The position numbers were made by a program, and so were the translations under genes. From Actinomycetota bacterium (GTDB lineage Bacteria; Actinomycetota; Actinomycetes; Actinomycetales; Microbacteriaceae), in contig JAHIOK010000315.1 of the NCBI GenBank assembly GCA_018895315.1, positions 1 through 10,999 on the forward strand: DNA of 10,999 nt. Direction: 5' to 3'. The notes beneath the pieces are model-generated. The model was not told where the DNA came from. It made no database searches and saw nothing but the letters and a program-made list of their open reading frames with translations. This document shows, piece after piece, positions 1 through 7,447 of this stretch. The number at the start of each line of letters is the position of its first letter. The first letter of the stretch is position 1.

Positions 1-2339
1 CGTTGCGCGAGGTCCTGGGGCTGCTGCGCGACTCGTACTGCCGCACCATCGGCATCGAGTACATGCACATGCAGGACCCGCGCCAGCGCCGCTGGATGCA
101 GGAGCGGCTGGAGACCGGCTGGGCCCGGACCCCGCGCGAGGACCAGCTGCGCATCCTGCGTCGGCTCAACGCCGCCGAGGCCTTCGAGACGTTCCTGCAG
201 ACCAAGTACGTCGGCCAGAAGCGGTTCAGCCTGGAGGGCGGCGAGTCCGTCATTCCGCTGCTCGACCAGATCCTGCAGGGCGCGGCTCAGGCCGGACTCG
301 AAGGCGCCGCGATCGGCATGGCCCACCGCGGGCGTCTGAACGTGCTCACGAACATCGCAGGAAAGACATACGGCCAGGTATTCCGAGAGTTCGAGGGCTC
401 GGTCGCCGTCGGCAGCAAGAGCGGATCGGGTGACGTCAAGTACCACCTCGGCACCGAGGGCACCTTCGTCGATGATCGCGGCGAAGAGCTGCCGATCCTG
501 CTCGCGGCGAATCCCTCGCACCTCGAGACCGTTGACGGAGTGCTCGAAGGCATCGTGCGGGCCAAGCAGGACCGCAAGCCCATCGGCACGTTTTCGTGGT
601 TGCCGATCCTCGTTCACGGCGACGCCGCGTTCGCCGGCCAGGGCGTGGTCGTCGAGACGCTGCAGATGTCGCAGTTGCGCGGCTACCGCACCGGCGGCAC
701 GATCCACGTCGTCATCAACAACCAGGTCGGCTTCACGACCTTGCCGCAGGATGGCCGCACCTCGGTGTACGCCACCGATGTGGCAAAGACCATCCAGGCG
801 CCGATCTTCCATGTCAACGGCGATGACCCCGAGGCGGTCGTGCACGTGGCGGAAGTCGCGTCCCGCTATCGCGAGGAGTTCCACCGCGACGTCGTGATCG
901 ACCTGGTCTGCTACCGTCGCCGCGGCCACAACGAGGGCGATGACCCCTCGATGACGCAGCCGCTGATGACGAACCTGATCGAGGCGAAGCGTTCGGTGCG
1001 GCGCCTCTACACCGAGTCTCTCGTCGGCCGCGGTGACATCACCGAGGCGGAATACGAACAGGCCAAGCGCGACTTCCAGACGCGCCTGGAGATCGCGTTC
1101 GCCGAGACGCACGCGGCCGAAACCGGCACCTCACCCGTTGTGACCCCCGAGATGTCAGTCGAGCCGGTCACCGGCGAGCCCGACACCACCGGAGTCTCCA
1201 CCGATGTCGTGCACCTCATCGGCGACGCGTTCATCAACAAGCCCGAGGGCTTCACCGTGCACGCGAAACTCCAGCAGCTGTTGGAGAAGCGCCACGATAT
1301 GAGCCGCAACGGCGCCGTCGACTGGGCATTCGGCGAACTCCTCGCGTTCGGATCCCTCCTGCTGGAAGGCACGAACGTGCGCCTCGCCGGTCAGGATTCG
1401 CGCCGCGGTACGTTCGTGCAGCGCCACTCGGTGCTCGCCGATCGTGCGAATGGTCAGGAGTGGATTCCGCTCGCCAACCTCGCCGACAACCAGGGCCGGT
1501 TCTGGGTCTACGACTCACTGCTCAGCGAGTACGCAGCCATGGGATTCGAATACGGGTACTCCGTTGAGCGCTCGGACGCGCTCGTGCTGTGGGAAGCCCA
1601 GTTCGGCGACTTCGGCAACGGCGCTCAGTCCGTGATCGATGAGTACATCTCGGCCGCCGACCAGAAGTGGGGCCAGCAGTCGGGTGTCGTCCTGCTGCTG
1701 CCGCACGGCTACGAGGGTCAGGGTCCCGATCACTCGTCGGCCCGTATCGAGCGGTACCTCCAGATGTGCGCGCAGGACAACATGACCGTGGCTCGCCCGT
1801 CGACCCCCGCGTCGTACTTCCACCTGCTGCGCCGACAGGCCTACGCGAAGCCCCGCCGACCGCTCATCGTCTTCACGCCGAAGGCCATGCTGCGTCTGCG
1901 CGGAGCGACGAGCCCCGTCGAGGACTTCGTCAACGGCAAGTTCGAGCCGGTACTCGACGATGATCGCGCGATCGATAAGTCGGCCGTGAAGCGGGTACTG
2001 CTGCACGCCGGGAAGATCCACTGGGATCTGCGCGGAGAGCTCGAGAAGAAGCCCAATCCAGAGATCGCCCTGGTGCGTCTGGAGCAGTACTACCCGGCAC
2101 CGATCGCCGAACTCAACACGGTGATCGACAGTTACCCGAACGCCGAACTGGTGTGGGTGCAGGACGAGCCCGAGAACCAGGGCGCGTGGCCGTTCATCGC
2201 GCTCGAGGTCACCAAGCACCTGCACGGTCGCACGATCCGCCGTGTCTCCCGCGCCGCGGCCGCGGCCCCCGCGACCGGCTCACCAAAGGTGCACGCCGTC
2301 GAGCACGCCGCGATCATGGAGCGTGCCCTCACTCTGTAG
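1..2339 (+). CDS. kgd: Multifunctional 2-oxoglutarate decarboxylase/dehydrogenase E1 (KGD), 3' part
   Basis: Thiamine-diphosphate enzyme acting on 2-oxoglutarate in the TCA cycle. The reading frame is open at the left edge (first full codon at base 3), so the N-terminus is missing. About 779 residues are visible and they cover the E1 dehydrogenase core. Motifs, with residue 1 at base 3: GMAHRGRLNVL (105-115), NPSHLE (170-175), HGDAAFAGQG (205-214), INNQVGF (238-244), NGDDPE (272-277), RRRGHNEGDDP (305-315), and further on GQDSRRGTFVQRH and the EAQFGDFGNGAQ stretch. These are family hallmarks of SucA/KGD E1. Actinobacterial KGD proteins are about 1,200 residues long and usually carry an E2-like acyltransferase domain in front; that part would lie upstream and is inferred. 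The stop TAG (2337-2339) is followed at once by a strong hairpin. The downstream neighbour is convergent. High confidence in family; sucA is the alternative name. Confidence 0.95.
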   Translation, partial: LREVLGLLRDSYCRTIGIEYMHMQDPRQRRWMQERLETGWARTPREDQLRILRRLNAAEAFETFLQTKYVGQKRFSLEGGESVIPLLDQILQGAAQAGLEGAAIGMAHRGRLNVLTNIAGKTYGQVFREFEGSVAVGSKSGSGDVKYHLGTEGTFVDDRGEELPILLAANPSHLETVDGVLEGIVRAKQDRKPIGTFSWLPILVHGDAAFAGQGVVVETLQMSQLRGYRTGGTIHVVINNQVGFTTLPQDGRTSVYATDVAKTIQAPIFHVNGDDPEAVVHVAEVASRYREEFHRDVVIDLVCYRRRGHNEGDDPSMTQPLMTNLIEAKRSVRRLYTESLVGRGDITEAEYEQAKRDFQTRLEIAFAETHAAETGTSPVVTPEMSVEPVTGEPDTTGVSTDVVHLIGDAFINKPEGFTVHAKLQQLLEKRHDMSRNGAVDWAFGELLAFGSLLLEGTNVRLAGQDSRRGTFVQRHSVLADRANGQEWIPLANLADNQGRFWVYDSLLSEYAAMGFEYGYSVERSDALVLWEAQFGDFGNGAQSVIDEYISAADQKWGQQSGVVLLLPHGYEGQGPDHSSARIERYLQMCAQDNMTVARPSTPASYFHLLRRQAYAKPRRPLIVFTPKAMLRLRGATSPVEDFVNGKFEPVLDDDRAIDKSAVKRVLLHAGKIHWDLRGELEKKPNPEIALVRLEQYYPAPIAELNTVIDSYPNAELVWVQDEPENQGAWPFIALEVTKHLHGRTIRRVSRAAAAAPATGSPKVHAVEHAAIMERALTL

Positions 2340-2350
2340 ACGTCGAAATC

Positions 2351-2384
2351 ACGATGAGCGGATGCCTCGGCATCCGCTCATCGT
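2351..2384 (+). terminator. Perfect 16-bp hairpin, likely bidirectional terminator
   Basis: The arms 2351-2366 and 2369-2384 are exact reverse complements around a 2-base centre (effective loop ctcg). The hairpin starts 12 bases after the kgd stop codon and lies between two convergent genes. A short pyrimidine-rich run follows on the plus strand (cgtttc), and the minus strand leaves the stem into gatttcg. It probably ends both kgd and the minus-strand membrane protein gene. The stem is certain; the terminator role is inferred. Confidence 0.8.
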
Positions 2385-2428
2385 CGTTTCAGGTCGGCAT
2401 CCCGATGTCACCAGGGGCCACTGCCGTC

Positions 2429-4966
2429 TCAGCGGCTGCGCGCGAACAGACTGCGGGCGACGGCGACATATTCCGCAGGCGAAGCATCGGGCAGGTAGGC
2501 GCGTCCGACGGCCGAGCCGATCATCGGGAGTGCGACCGGGTCGGAGTACGCCATGTAGAGCGTGCGGTACTCGGGGTGGAACTTGCTCTTGAAGCTGAAC
2601 AGCGAAGCGAAGCCATAGACCGGTTCGAGCACCTCGCCGAACCAGGCGAGGAAGGACGAGACCACGGTCGGGTGCGGTTCGGGCTCTCCAGCGAGGAGCG
2701 GCTTGGTCGCGAGTGGAGCGCCGGAGAGGCTCAGCACGCGGACGCCGTCCGCCTTCATCCGCAGCGCCGCGGACGCGATGAGGAACTCCATGACTCCGTT
2801 CGGGGCGCCGTCACGACGGCGCATGAAGTCGAGTGTCCAGCCGTCGATGACGCCGTCCCGCCACGACGGCATCCAACTGGTCACGGCTTGCAGCCGCCCG
2901 TCGGTGTCGATCGCGAGGAGCAGCGCGACGTCCGGGTCGTTGAGTTCCTCGAGACCGCCGAGCGTGAACCCCATCTCGGGCAGCGAGCGCTCGGCGACCC
3001 ACTGCTCACTGATCTGGATGATCTGCTGCGACAAGGCCACGGGCAGGTCTGCCCACGTGGTCCATTCGGCACGGATGCCTTCGCGTTCGGCGCGATTGAA
3101 GGGATGGCGCACTTTCTGCCACGACTTGCCGACCATTTCGAGATCGGGCAGATGCATCACGGTTTCTTCACCGACCGAGGCGGTCTGCCACCCCATCTCC
3201 GAGAAGACCGGCAAGAACTCGTCGTGGATGCTGTAGAAGACCGGCTGCCACCCGCGCGCGATGCAGAAGTCAGCGAACTCGCGCACGGTCTCGGCAGCAC
3301 GGTCGGGTGTACAGAGCGGATCCGCCACGGTCAGGGCGACCCCATTCACGACGCGGTACGCCACTGCGGCCTCGAGGTCGTCGCTGAACCAGTGCTCGTT
3401 GCCTTCCCACGTTCCGAGGAATCCCAGTGTGCCGCCGCCGCGTCGCAGCAGTGTGCGGTACCGGACATTGGTCGTCAGCGAGCTTGCGGTCGGTCCCGAC
3501 GTCGAGCGAAAGAGGCGCATGATCATCACGACGACCACGATCCAGAACAGCACACCGACCCATTGGTAGACGAAGAGAGCCGGGCCTTGGTGCGGATACG
3601 GCGGCTGCGCGATGCCTTGCAGGAACGCGGGCGGCACGAAGCGGCGCACCGCCTCCACCAGCAGATCAGCCGCGGTGGGCGGTGTGTCGAACGCACGGCG
3701 CAGCAGCGACTCCGCGACCACGAAGAGCGCTACGCACACGGCGAAAGCGATGCCGACAACGATGACCGCAGCGCGGACGGCACGTCGCGGTGCGCGCACC
3801 TGGAATCTACGCCGCGAGATCACCAGAAGCATGATGACCACGATCGGTACCACGACCGAGCCGATGAACCAGAACGCGTACTTCAGCGCGGCCCCATCGA
3901 CCGGTTCGACGAGGAACACCTGGCCGAACGTCACCGAAAGAATGGCGAGAGCGGCCAGCGCCGCGTTCACAGCGACGGCGAGCACCCAGGCGGCGCGACG
4001 TCCACGGCGCAGCCCCCACGCGGCGATCACGAGAAGCACCAGCGGCACGATGGCCAGCAGCGCCGGGCCGACGCCACGCGTGACCAGGAGGGCGATCTGG
4101 TGGTCGCAGACGGGAACGTAGCGCGCCGCGCATCGGTCGATGAGGCTCTGGTTGAACTGGGAGAAGGAATCCGCCACGAGCGACAGCGGCCCGCGTCCGC
4201 CACCACCGACCAACGCGGCGAGCGGGCCGAGCCCGGTGACCGCGACGACGGCGCCGACGAGGGACCGGGTCTCACGCGTGGAGCTGTGGTGCCACGGCCG
4301 ACGAGGGATCCCCCGCGCCAGCCATCGCCCGAATCCGAGGCCGAGCAGGGCACTGAGCAGGCGGTACCACCACTCGACGTCGCCGGCGTAGAGGGCGAAC
4401 ATGCCGAGGACGGCGAATACGACGACGCGGATGCGGCGACGCCAGAGCGCGTCGGCGAGCCCGGAGGCCGCCACGATTGCGCCGGCGATAGCGATCGTGG
4501 GGTCGAGCACGACCGACTCCGAGGCCGCGATGTTCAGGTCGGGCAGGGCATTGACGCCGAGCTCGATGATGCCGCCGAGTATGACCGCCCCCACTCCGGT
4601 GACGAGCATCGACAGCAGCACCCGGGCCGAGCCGAGGATGCGCTCGGCCCCCGCGAGCACCGTGAGTGCGAGGAGCACGGCGACGACGGCATCCACGGGA
4701 GAATCGGAGAAGACCAGCGCCGTAACGACCCGGCCCCACTGGAGGGGATACGCGATCGAGTCGGGACTCCAGCCGAGCAATGCCGGAACGGGCTCGCCCC
4801 ACAGCGCGCCCGTTGCGATCGCCCCGAGGAGCACGAGGATGGCGAATCCGACCGCGACAGGACTCGTTCGCAGGTAGCCACGCAACAGCGTCGCCCACGC
4901 GGCGCGCCGCCTGTGACGTGGAGCGCGTCGCTCATCATCGACGCGTGTCGGGGCATGAGCCGTCAT
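2429..4966 (-). CDS. Polytopic membrane protein: rhomboid-like N-terminus plus DUF2156 (MprF/LysX-like) domain
   Basis: 845 residues. The start ATG at 4966 is supported by GGGGAGAG (4983-4976) nine bases upstream. About residues 33-215 are hydrophobic and resemble the rhomboid fold: a W-G-R-V-V-T-A-L-V-F stretch (77-86) and AERILGS (107-113). An AASG at 167-170 sits where rhomboids have GxSG. No histidine is seen in the segment expected to carry the catalytic one (about 199-216), so protease activity looks unlikely. More membrane segments follow at about 236-254, 289-317, 326-352, 362-383, 398-420 and 462-485. The cytosolic C-terminal part (about 495-815) looks like the DUF2156/phosphatidylglycerol lysyltransferase domain, with TLDFMRRR (711-718), GVMEFLI (724-730), LSLSGAPLA (746-754) and FSFKSKFHPEYRTLYMAY (790-807). 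MprF-family enzymes move an aminoacyl group from tRNA to membrane lipid, which lowers surface charge. Substrate here is unknown. It lies 95 bp after rsrA on the same strand, so partial cotranscription with sigR is possible. Confidence 0.85.
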   Translation of the reverse strand: MTAHAPTRVDDERRAPRHRRRAAWATLLRGYLRTSPVAVGFAILVLLGAIATGALWGEPVPALLGWSPDSIAYPLQWGRVVTALVFSDSPVDAVVAVLLALTVLAGAERILGSARVLLSMLVTGVGAVILGGIIELGVNALPDLNIAASESVVLDPTIAIAGAIVAASGLADALWRRRIRVVVFAVLGMFALYAGDVEWWYRLLSALLGLGFGRWLARGIPRRPWHHSSTRETRSLVGAVVAVTGLGPLAALVGGGGRGPLSLVADSFSQFNQSLIDRCAARYVPVCDHQIALLVTRGVGPALLAIVPLVLLVIAAWGLRRGRRAAWVLAVAVNAALAALAILSVTFGQVFLVEPVDGAALKYAFWFIGSVVVPIVVIMLLVISRRRFQVRAPRRAVRAAVIVVGIAFAVCVALFVVAESLLRRAFDTPPTAADLLVEAVRRFVPPAFLQGIAQPPYPHQGPALFVYQWVGVLFWIVVVVMIMRLFRSTSGPTASSLTTNVRYRTLLRRGGGTLGFLGTWEGNEHWFSDDLEAAVAYRVVNGVALTVADPLCTPDRAAETVREFADFCIARGWQPVFYSIHDEFLPVFSEMGWQTASVGEETVMHLPDLEMVGKSWQKVRHPFNRAEREGIRAEWTTWADLPVALSQQIIQISEQWVAERSLPEMGFTLGGLEELNDPDVALLLAIDTDGRLQAVTSWMPSWRDGVIDGWTLDFMRRRDGAPNGVMEFLIASAALRMKADGVRVLSLSGAPLATKPLLAGEPEPHPTVVSSFLAWFGEVLEPVYGFASLFSFKSKFHPEYRTLYMAYSDPVALPMIGSAVGRAYLPDASPAEYVAVARSLFARSR

Positions 4967-4999
4967 CGTTTTGTTCTCTCCCCGTTGTCAACCGGAGAG

Positions 5000-5005
5000 A
5001 TCGTA
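5000..5005 (-). promoter_or_regulatory. Weak candidate -10 (TACGAT) before the DUF2156 gene
   Basis: The 95-bp gap between rsrA and the membrane protein gene holds TACGAT on the minus strand, a TAnnnT-type -10, about 34 bases before the start codon. No convincing -35 lies at the usual distance; a TTGACA on the same strand lies downstream of it, so it cannot pair with it. The gene may instead be read through from sigR-rsrA. No terminator-like hairpin was found after rsrA. Confidence 0.25.
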
Positions 5006-5061
5006 GCCGGTTCGCCCGCGAATTCGCCTGGCGGTTACTTCGTGGGTGACCTGGCGGCTCC

Positions 5062-5304
5062 TCAGTGCGTGGCTTGCACGGCCCGAAGCGTCGCCAGAAC
5101 CTGGTCGCGCAGTTCCTCCGGAGCAGCTTCCTTGCAGGAGCGCGCCAGCACCTCGGTCAACGTGCGCGAGACGAGGGCCTCGTCGTTGCAACCCGGGCAG
5201 TTCGCCAGATGCTCGGCGATATCCGCCTGCTCCGTCTTGCACACTTCGTTGCGGAGGTACTCCTCCAGGTCACGTCGCGCTTTCTCACAACCGCAGTCGC
5301 TCAT
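5062..5304 (-). CDS. rsrA: Zinc-containing redox anti-sigma factor, RsrA/RshA type
   Basis: An 80-residue cytosolic protein that, by family knowledge, holds SigR inactive while its thiols are reduced and releases it on disulfide stress. The zinc anti-sigma signature H-x3-C-x2-C is at H32, C36, C39. C6 lies 26 residues before the histidine, matching from memory the C11-H37-C41-C44 spacing of Streptomyces RsrA. Further cysteines are C4, C22 and C57. The start ATG (5304-5302) overlaps the sigR stop as ATGA and has GAGGG (5316-5312) seven bases upstream, so translation is probably coupled to sigR. The same frame stays open far upstream inside sigR, but only this short form makes sense as a protein. 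Very confident in the family, based on both motif and neighbour. Confidence 0.93.
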   Translation of the reverse strand: MSDCGCEKARRDLEEYLRNEVCKTEQADIAEHLANCPGCNDEALVSRTLTEVLARSCKEAAPEELRDQVLATLRAVQATH

Positions 5305-5993
5305 TTCCCCACCCTCGCCGAGGCGTTCGTCGCGCCCCGCTCTTTCGTGGTCGCGGTGTCGATGCCCCGCTCCCGTGCGTAGTCCCCGAGCATCTCGCGA
5401 AGCAAGCGCCTGCCACGGTGCAGGCGGCTCATGACCGTTCCGATCGGGGTCTTCATGATGTCGGCGATCTCCTGATAGGCGAAGCCCTCGACGTCTGCCA
5501 GGTACACCGCCAACCGGAAATCCTCCGGAATCGACTGCAAGGCATCTTTCACGACCGATGCGGGCATCCGGTCGATCGCCTCCGCCTCGGCCGAGCGCGA
5601 ACTCGTCGCGGTCGTCGATTCCGCTCCCCCGAGCTGCCAGTCCTCGAGGTCGTCGATGGTGCCCTGATAGGGCTCCCGCTGCTTCTTGCGATACGTGTTG
5701 ATGTACGTGTTCGTCAGGATGCGGTAGAGCCAGGCCTTCAGATTGGTCCCCTGGGTGAACGTCCCCCATGAGGCGAAAGCCTTGACGAACGTCTCCTGGA
5801 CGAGGTCGGCGGCATCGGCGGGGTTACGCGTCATGCGCATGCCCGCCGCATAGAGCTGGTCCATGAAGGGGAGGGCCTGCTCTTCGAATTGTGTGCGCGC
5901 CACAGCTGCGGCGTCAGACTGATCGTTCATCACGCGCCAGTCTACGTGCGGGTGTTCCGAGGCCACCCGAGGTCGTTCCATCGTCGCGATCAC
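5301..5993 (-). CDS. sigR: ECF RNA polymerase sigma factor, SigR/SigH type
   Basis: Directs RNA polymerase to thiol-oxidative and heat stress genes (thioredoxin system, mycothiol, proteases) in relatives. With the GTG start at 5993 it is 230 residues. Region 2 covers about 36-105, with [18 protein letters not shown] (56-73), [11 protein letters not shown] (85-95) and [12 protein letters not shown] (97-108). Region 4 covers about 147-203, with [17 protein letters not shown] (167-183) and [12 protein letters not shown] (185-196). Start choice: GTG 5993 has a strong Shine-Dalgarno (GAGGGGAGGAG, 6008-5998). The more upstream ATG at 6014 (237 residues) has no such site and would leave only a very short leader from the predicted promoter. 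In-frame ATGs at 5981 and 5930 are other options. The stop overlaps rsrA by ATGA. It is preceded by its own SigR-type promoter, implying autoregulation. Confidence 0.93.
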   Translation of the reverse strand: MIATMERPRVASEHPHVDWRVMNDQSDAAAVARTQFEEQALPFMDQLYAAGMRMTRNPADAADLVQETFVKAFASWGTFTQGTNLKAWLYRILTNTYINTYRKKQREPYQGTIDDLEDWQLGGAESTTATSSRSAEAEAIDRMPASVVKDALQSIPEDFRLAVYLADVEGFAYQEIADIMKTPIGTVMSRLHRGRRLLREMLGDYARERGIDTATTKERGATNASARVGK

Positions 5994-6026
5994 GTCGCTC
6001 CTCCCCTCGGTCATCTGAGCGTTCAG

Positions 6027-6032
6027 TAGGGT
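6027..6032 (+). promoter_or_regulatory. Candidate aroA -10 (TAGGGT), leaderless arrangement
   Basis: TAGGGT fits the actinobacterial TAnnnT -10 pattern and ends 8 bases before the aroA ATG, so transcription would begin at or within two bases of the start codon. No Shine-Dalgarno is seen there, which agrees with a leaderless mRNA. No clear -35 is present at 6004-6009. The element lies just downstream of the minus-strand SigR -10. Confidence 0.45.
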
Positions 6033-6034
6033 AG

Positions 6035-6061
6035 AACCCGATGACCACCCATCGATATTCC
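6035..6061 (-). promoter_or_regulatory. SigR/SigH-type promoter driving sigR-rsrA
   Basis: On the minus strand GGAAT (6061-6057) is followed after 19 bases by GTT (6037-6035). This matches the known SigR/SigH consensus GGAAT or GGAAC, 18-19 bases, GTT. Transcription would start near 6028-6025, about 33 bases before the GTG start of sigR and just ahead of its Shine-Dalgarno. Autoactivation of sigR/sigH from such a promoter is established in Streptomyces and Mycobacterium. The -35 lies inside the first codons of aroA. The match is direct; the activity is inferred. Confidence 0.75.
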
Positions 6062-7393
6062 CCCGACGTGTCGCACGGTTCCGCTTCCGGCGCCTCGCGA
6101 GGCTGGCACGCCCCCGTTGCGCGTGGACCTCTGAACGCCACGGTGACGGTTCCGGGGTCGAAGTCGCTCACGAACCGTGAGCTGGTCCTCGCGGCATTGG
6201 CCGATGCGCCGAGCCGACTGATTGCTCCGCTGCACTCAGAGGACTCCGCGCGGATGGTCGACGCGCTGCGGACGCTCGGGGTGGGCGTCGCGCCCGAGAC
6301 GGGTGCGGGTGCATTCGGCGACGACCTCGTCGTCACCCCGGCGTGGCCCCTGCACGGCGGCACGGTTGACTGCGGACAGGCGGGCACCGTGATGCGTTTC
6401 GTGGCGCCCCTCGCGGGTTTCGCGCACGGCGAAGTCACTCTCACGGCGCACGAGAGCGCACTGCATCGGCCGATGGGCGCGATGATCAAAGCGCTTCGCG
6501 ACGTCGGTGTCGACATCGACGACGGGGGCAACTGGGCACTCCCCTTCACCGTGCGCGGCCACGGGCACGTCCGAGGCGGCGAAGTCACGATCGACGCGAG
6601 CGCGTCGAGCCAGTTCGTGTCCGGCCTTCTTCTCGCCGCGCCCCGCTTCGATGTCGGTCTGCACCTCGTGCACCGCGGCGAGCGCCTGCCGAGCATGCCG
6701 CATATCGACATGACGATCGAGACACTCGCGCACCGCGGCGTGCACGTCGAGCGACCCGCACACGGCGAATGGATCGTCCCGGCCGGCCCGATCCGCAGCA
6801 AGGACGTGCACCTCGAACCCGACCTCTCCAACGCTGCCCCGTTCCTGGGCGCGGCCATGATCGTCGGCGGGTCGGTCTCGATCACGGGCTGGCCCGCGCA
6901 TTCGACGCAGTCGGGAGCGATGCTCACCGACATTCTGAGTCTCATGGGAGCGCGTACCTCGCGTCGCGGCGGCGTGCTGACCGTGACCGCCGGAGACCGG
7001 ATCGCCGGCGTCGACCTCGACCTGTCGGCCGCCGGTGAACTCACACCGACGATCGTCGCCCTCGCCGCATTCGCCGATGCACCCTCGACGCTCTACGGCA
7101 TCGGACACATCCGCGGCCACGAGACGGATCGCATTTCCGCCCTCGCCACGGAGCTGCGGGCGGTCGGTGGCGAGGCGCAGGAACTGGACGATGGCATCCG
7201 CATCGTGCCGCGGCCACTGCACGGCGGGCGCTGGCGCGCGCACCACGACCACCGCATGGCGACCACCGGGGCCATGGTCGGGCTCGTCGTACCGGGCGTC
7301 GAGATCGACGACATCGGCACCACGGCCAAGACGATGCCGGAGTTCCCTCAGCTCTGGCAGGCGATGCTCGACGGCTCCCACGCCGGGTCCTGA
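6041..7393 (+). CDS. aroA: 3-phosphoshikimate 1-carboxyvinyltransferase (EPSP synthase)
   Basis: Sixth step of the shikimate pathway: joins phosphoenolpyruvate to shikimate-3-phosphate to give EPSP, in the cytosol. It is 450 residues, normal for the family. Motifs in order: PGSKSLTNR (38-46) with the substrate-binding lysine K41, [11 protein letters not shown] (110-120) in place of the textbook [21 protein letters not shown] (185-196), GELTP (332-336), [11 protein letters not shown] (358-368) and [10 protein letters not shown] (402-411). The CGxAGT and GELTP variants are also found in mycobacterial AroA from memory, so they look lineage-typical rather than decayed. The ATG at 6041 keeps the N-terminal HRYSP stretch I associate with Microbacteriaceae AroA; there is no Shine-Dalgarno, so it is probably leaderless. 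It is divergent from sigR and followed by rsgA after 54 bp on the same strand, probably one transcript. Confidence 0.97.
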   Translation: MTTHRYSPDVSHGSASGASRGWHAPVARGPLNATVTVPGSKSLTNRELVLAALADAPSRLIAPLHSEDSARMVDALRTLGVGVAPETGAGAFGDDLVVTPAWPLHGGTVDCGQAGTVMRFVAPLAGFAHGEVTLTAHESALHRPMGAMIKALRDVGVDIDDGGNWALPFTVRGHGHVRGGEVTIDASASSQFVSGLLLAAPRFDVGLHLVHRGERLPSMPHIDMTIETLAHRGVHVERPAHGEWIVPAGPIRSKDVHLEPDLSNAAPFLGAAMIVGGSVSITGWPAHSTQSGAMLTDILSLMGARTSRRGGVLTVTAGDRIAGVDLDLSAAGELTPTIVALAAFADAPSTLYGIGHIRGHETDRISALATELRAVGGEAQELDDGIRIVPRPLHGGRWRAHHDHRMATTGAMVGLVVPGVEIDDIGTTAKTMPEFPQLWQAMLDGSHAGS

Positions 7394-7447
7394 CGCCGTG
7401 ACGTTCGAACCCGCATCCTCGGCATCGCGCCGCACGAGACGAGCACT

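Noticed and set aside
4967..5061. SigR-type promoter before the DUF2156 gene
   Set aside because: The nearest candidate (gCGAAT followed by GTT) misses the GGAAT core and has the wrong spacing.
2153..5434. A 1,093-residue plus-strand open frame opposite the DUF2156 gene
   Set aside because: It is rich in R, D, H, E and G with no hydrophobic core or motif, a usual by-product of high-GC coding DNA. The minus-strand frame has membrane segments, a ribosome site and family motifs.
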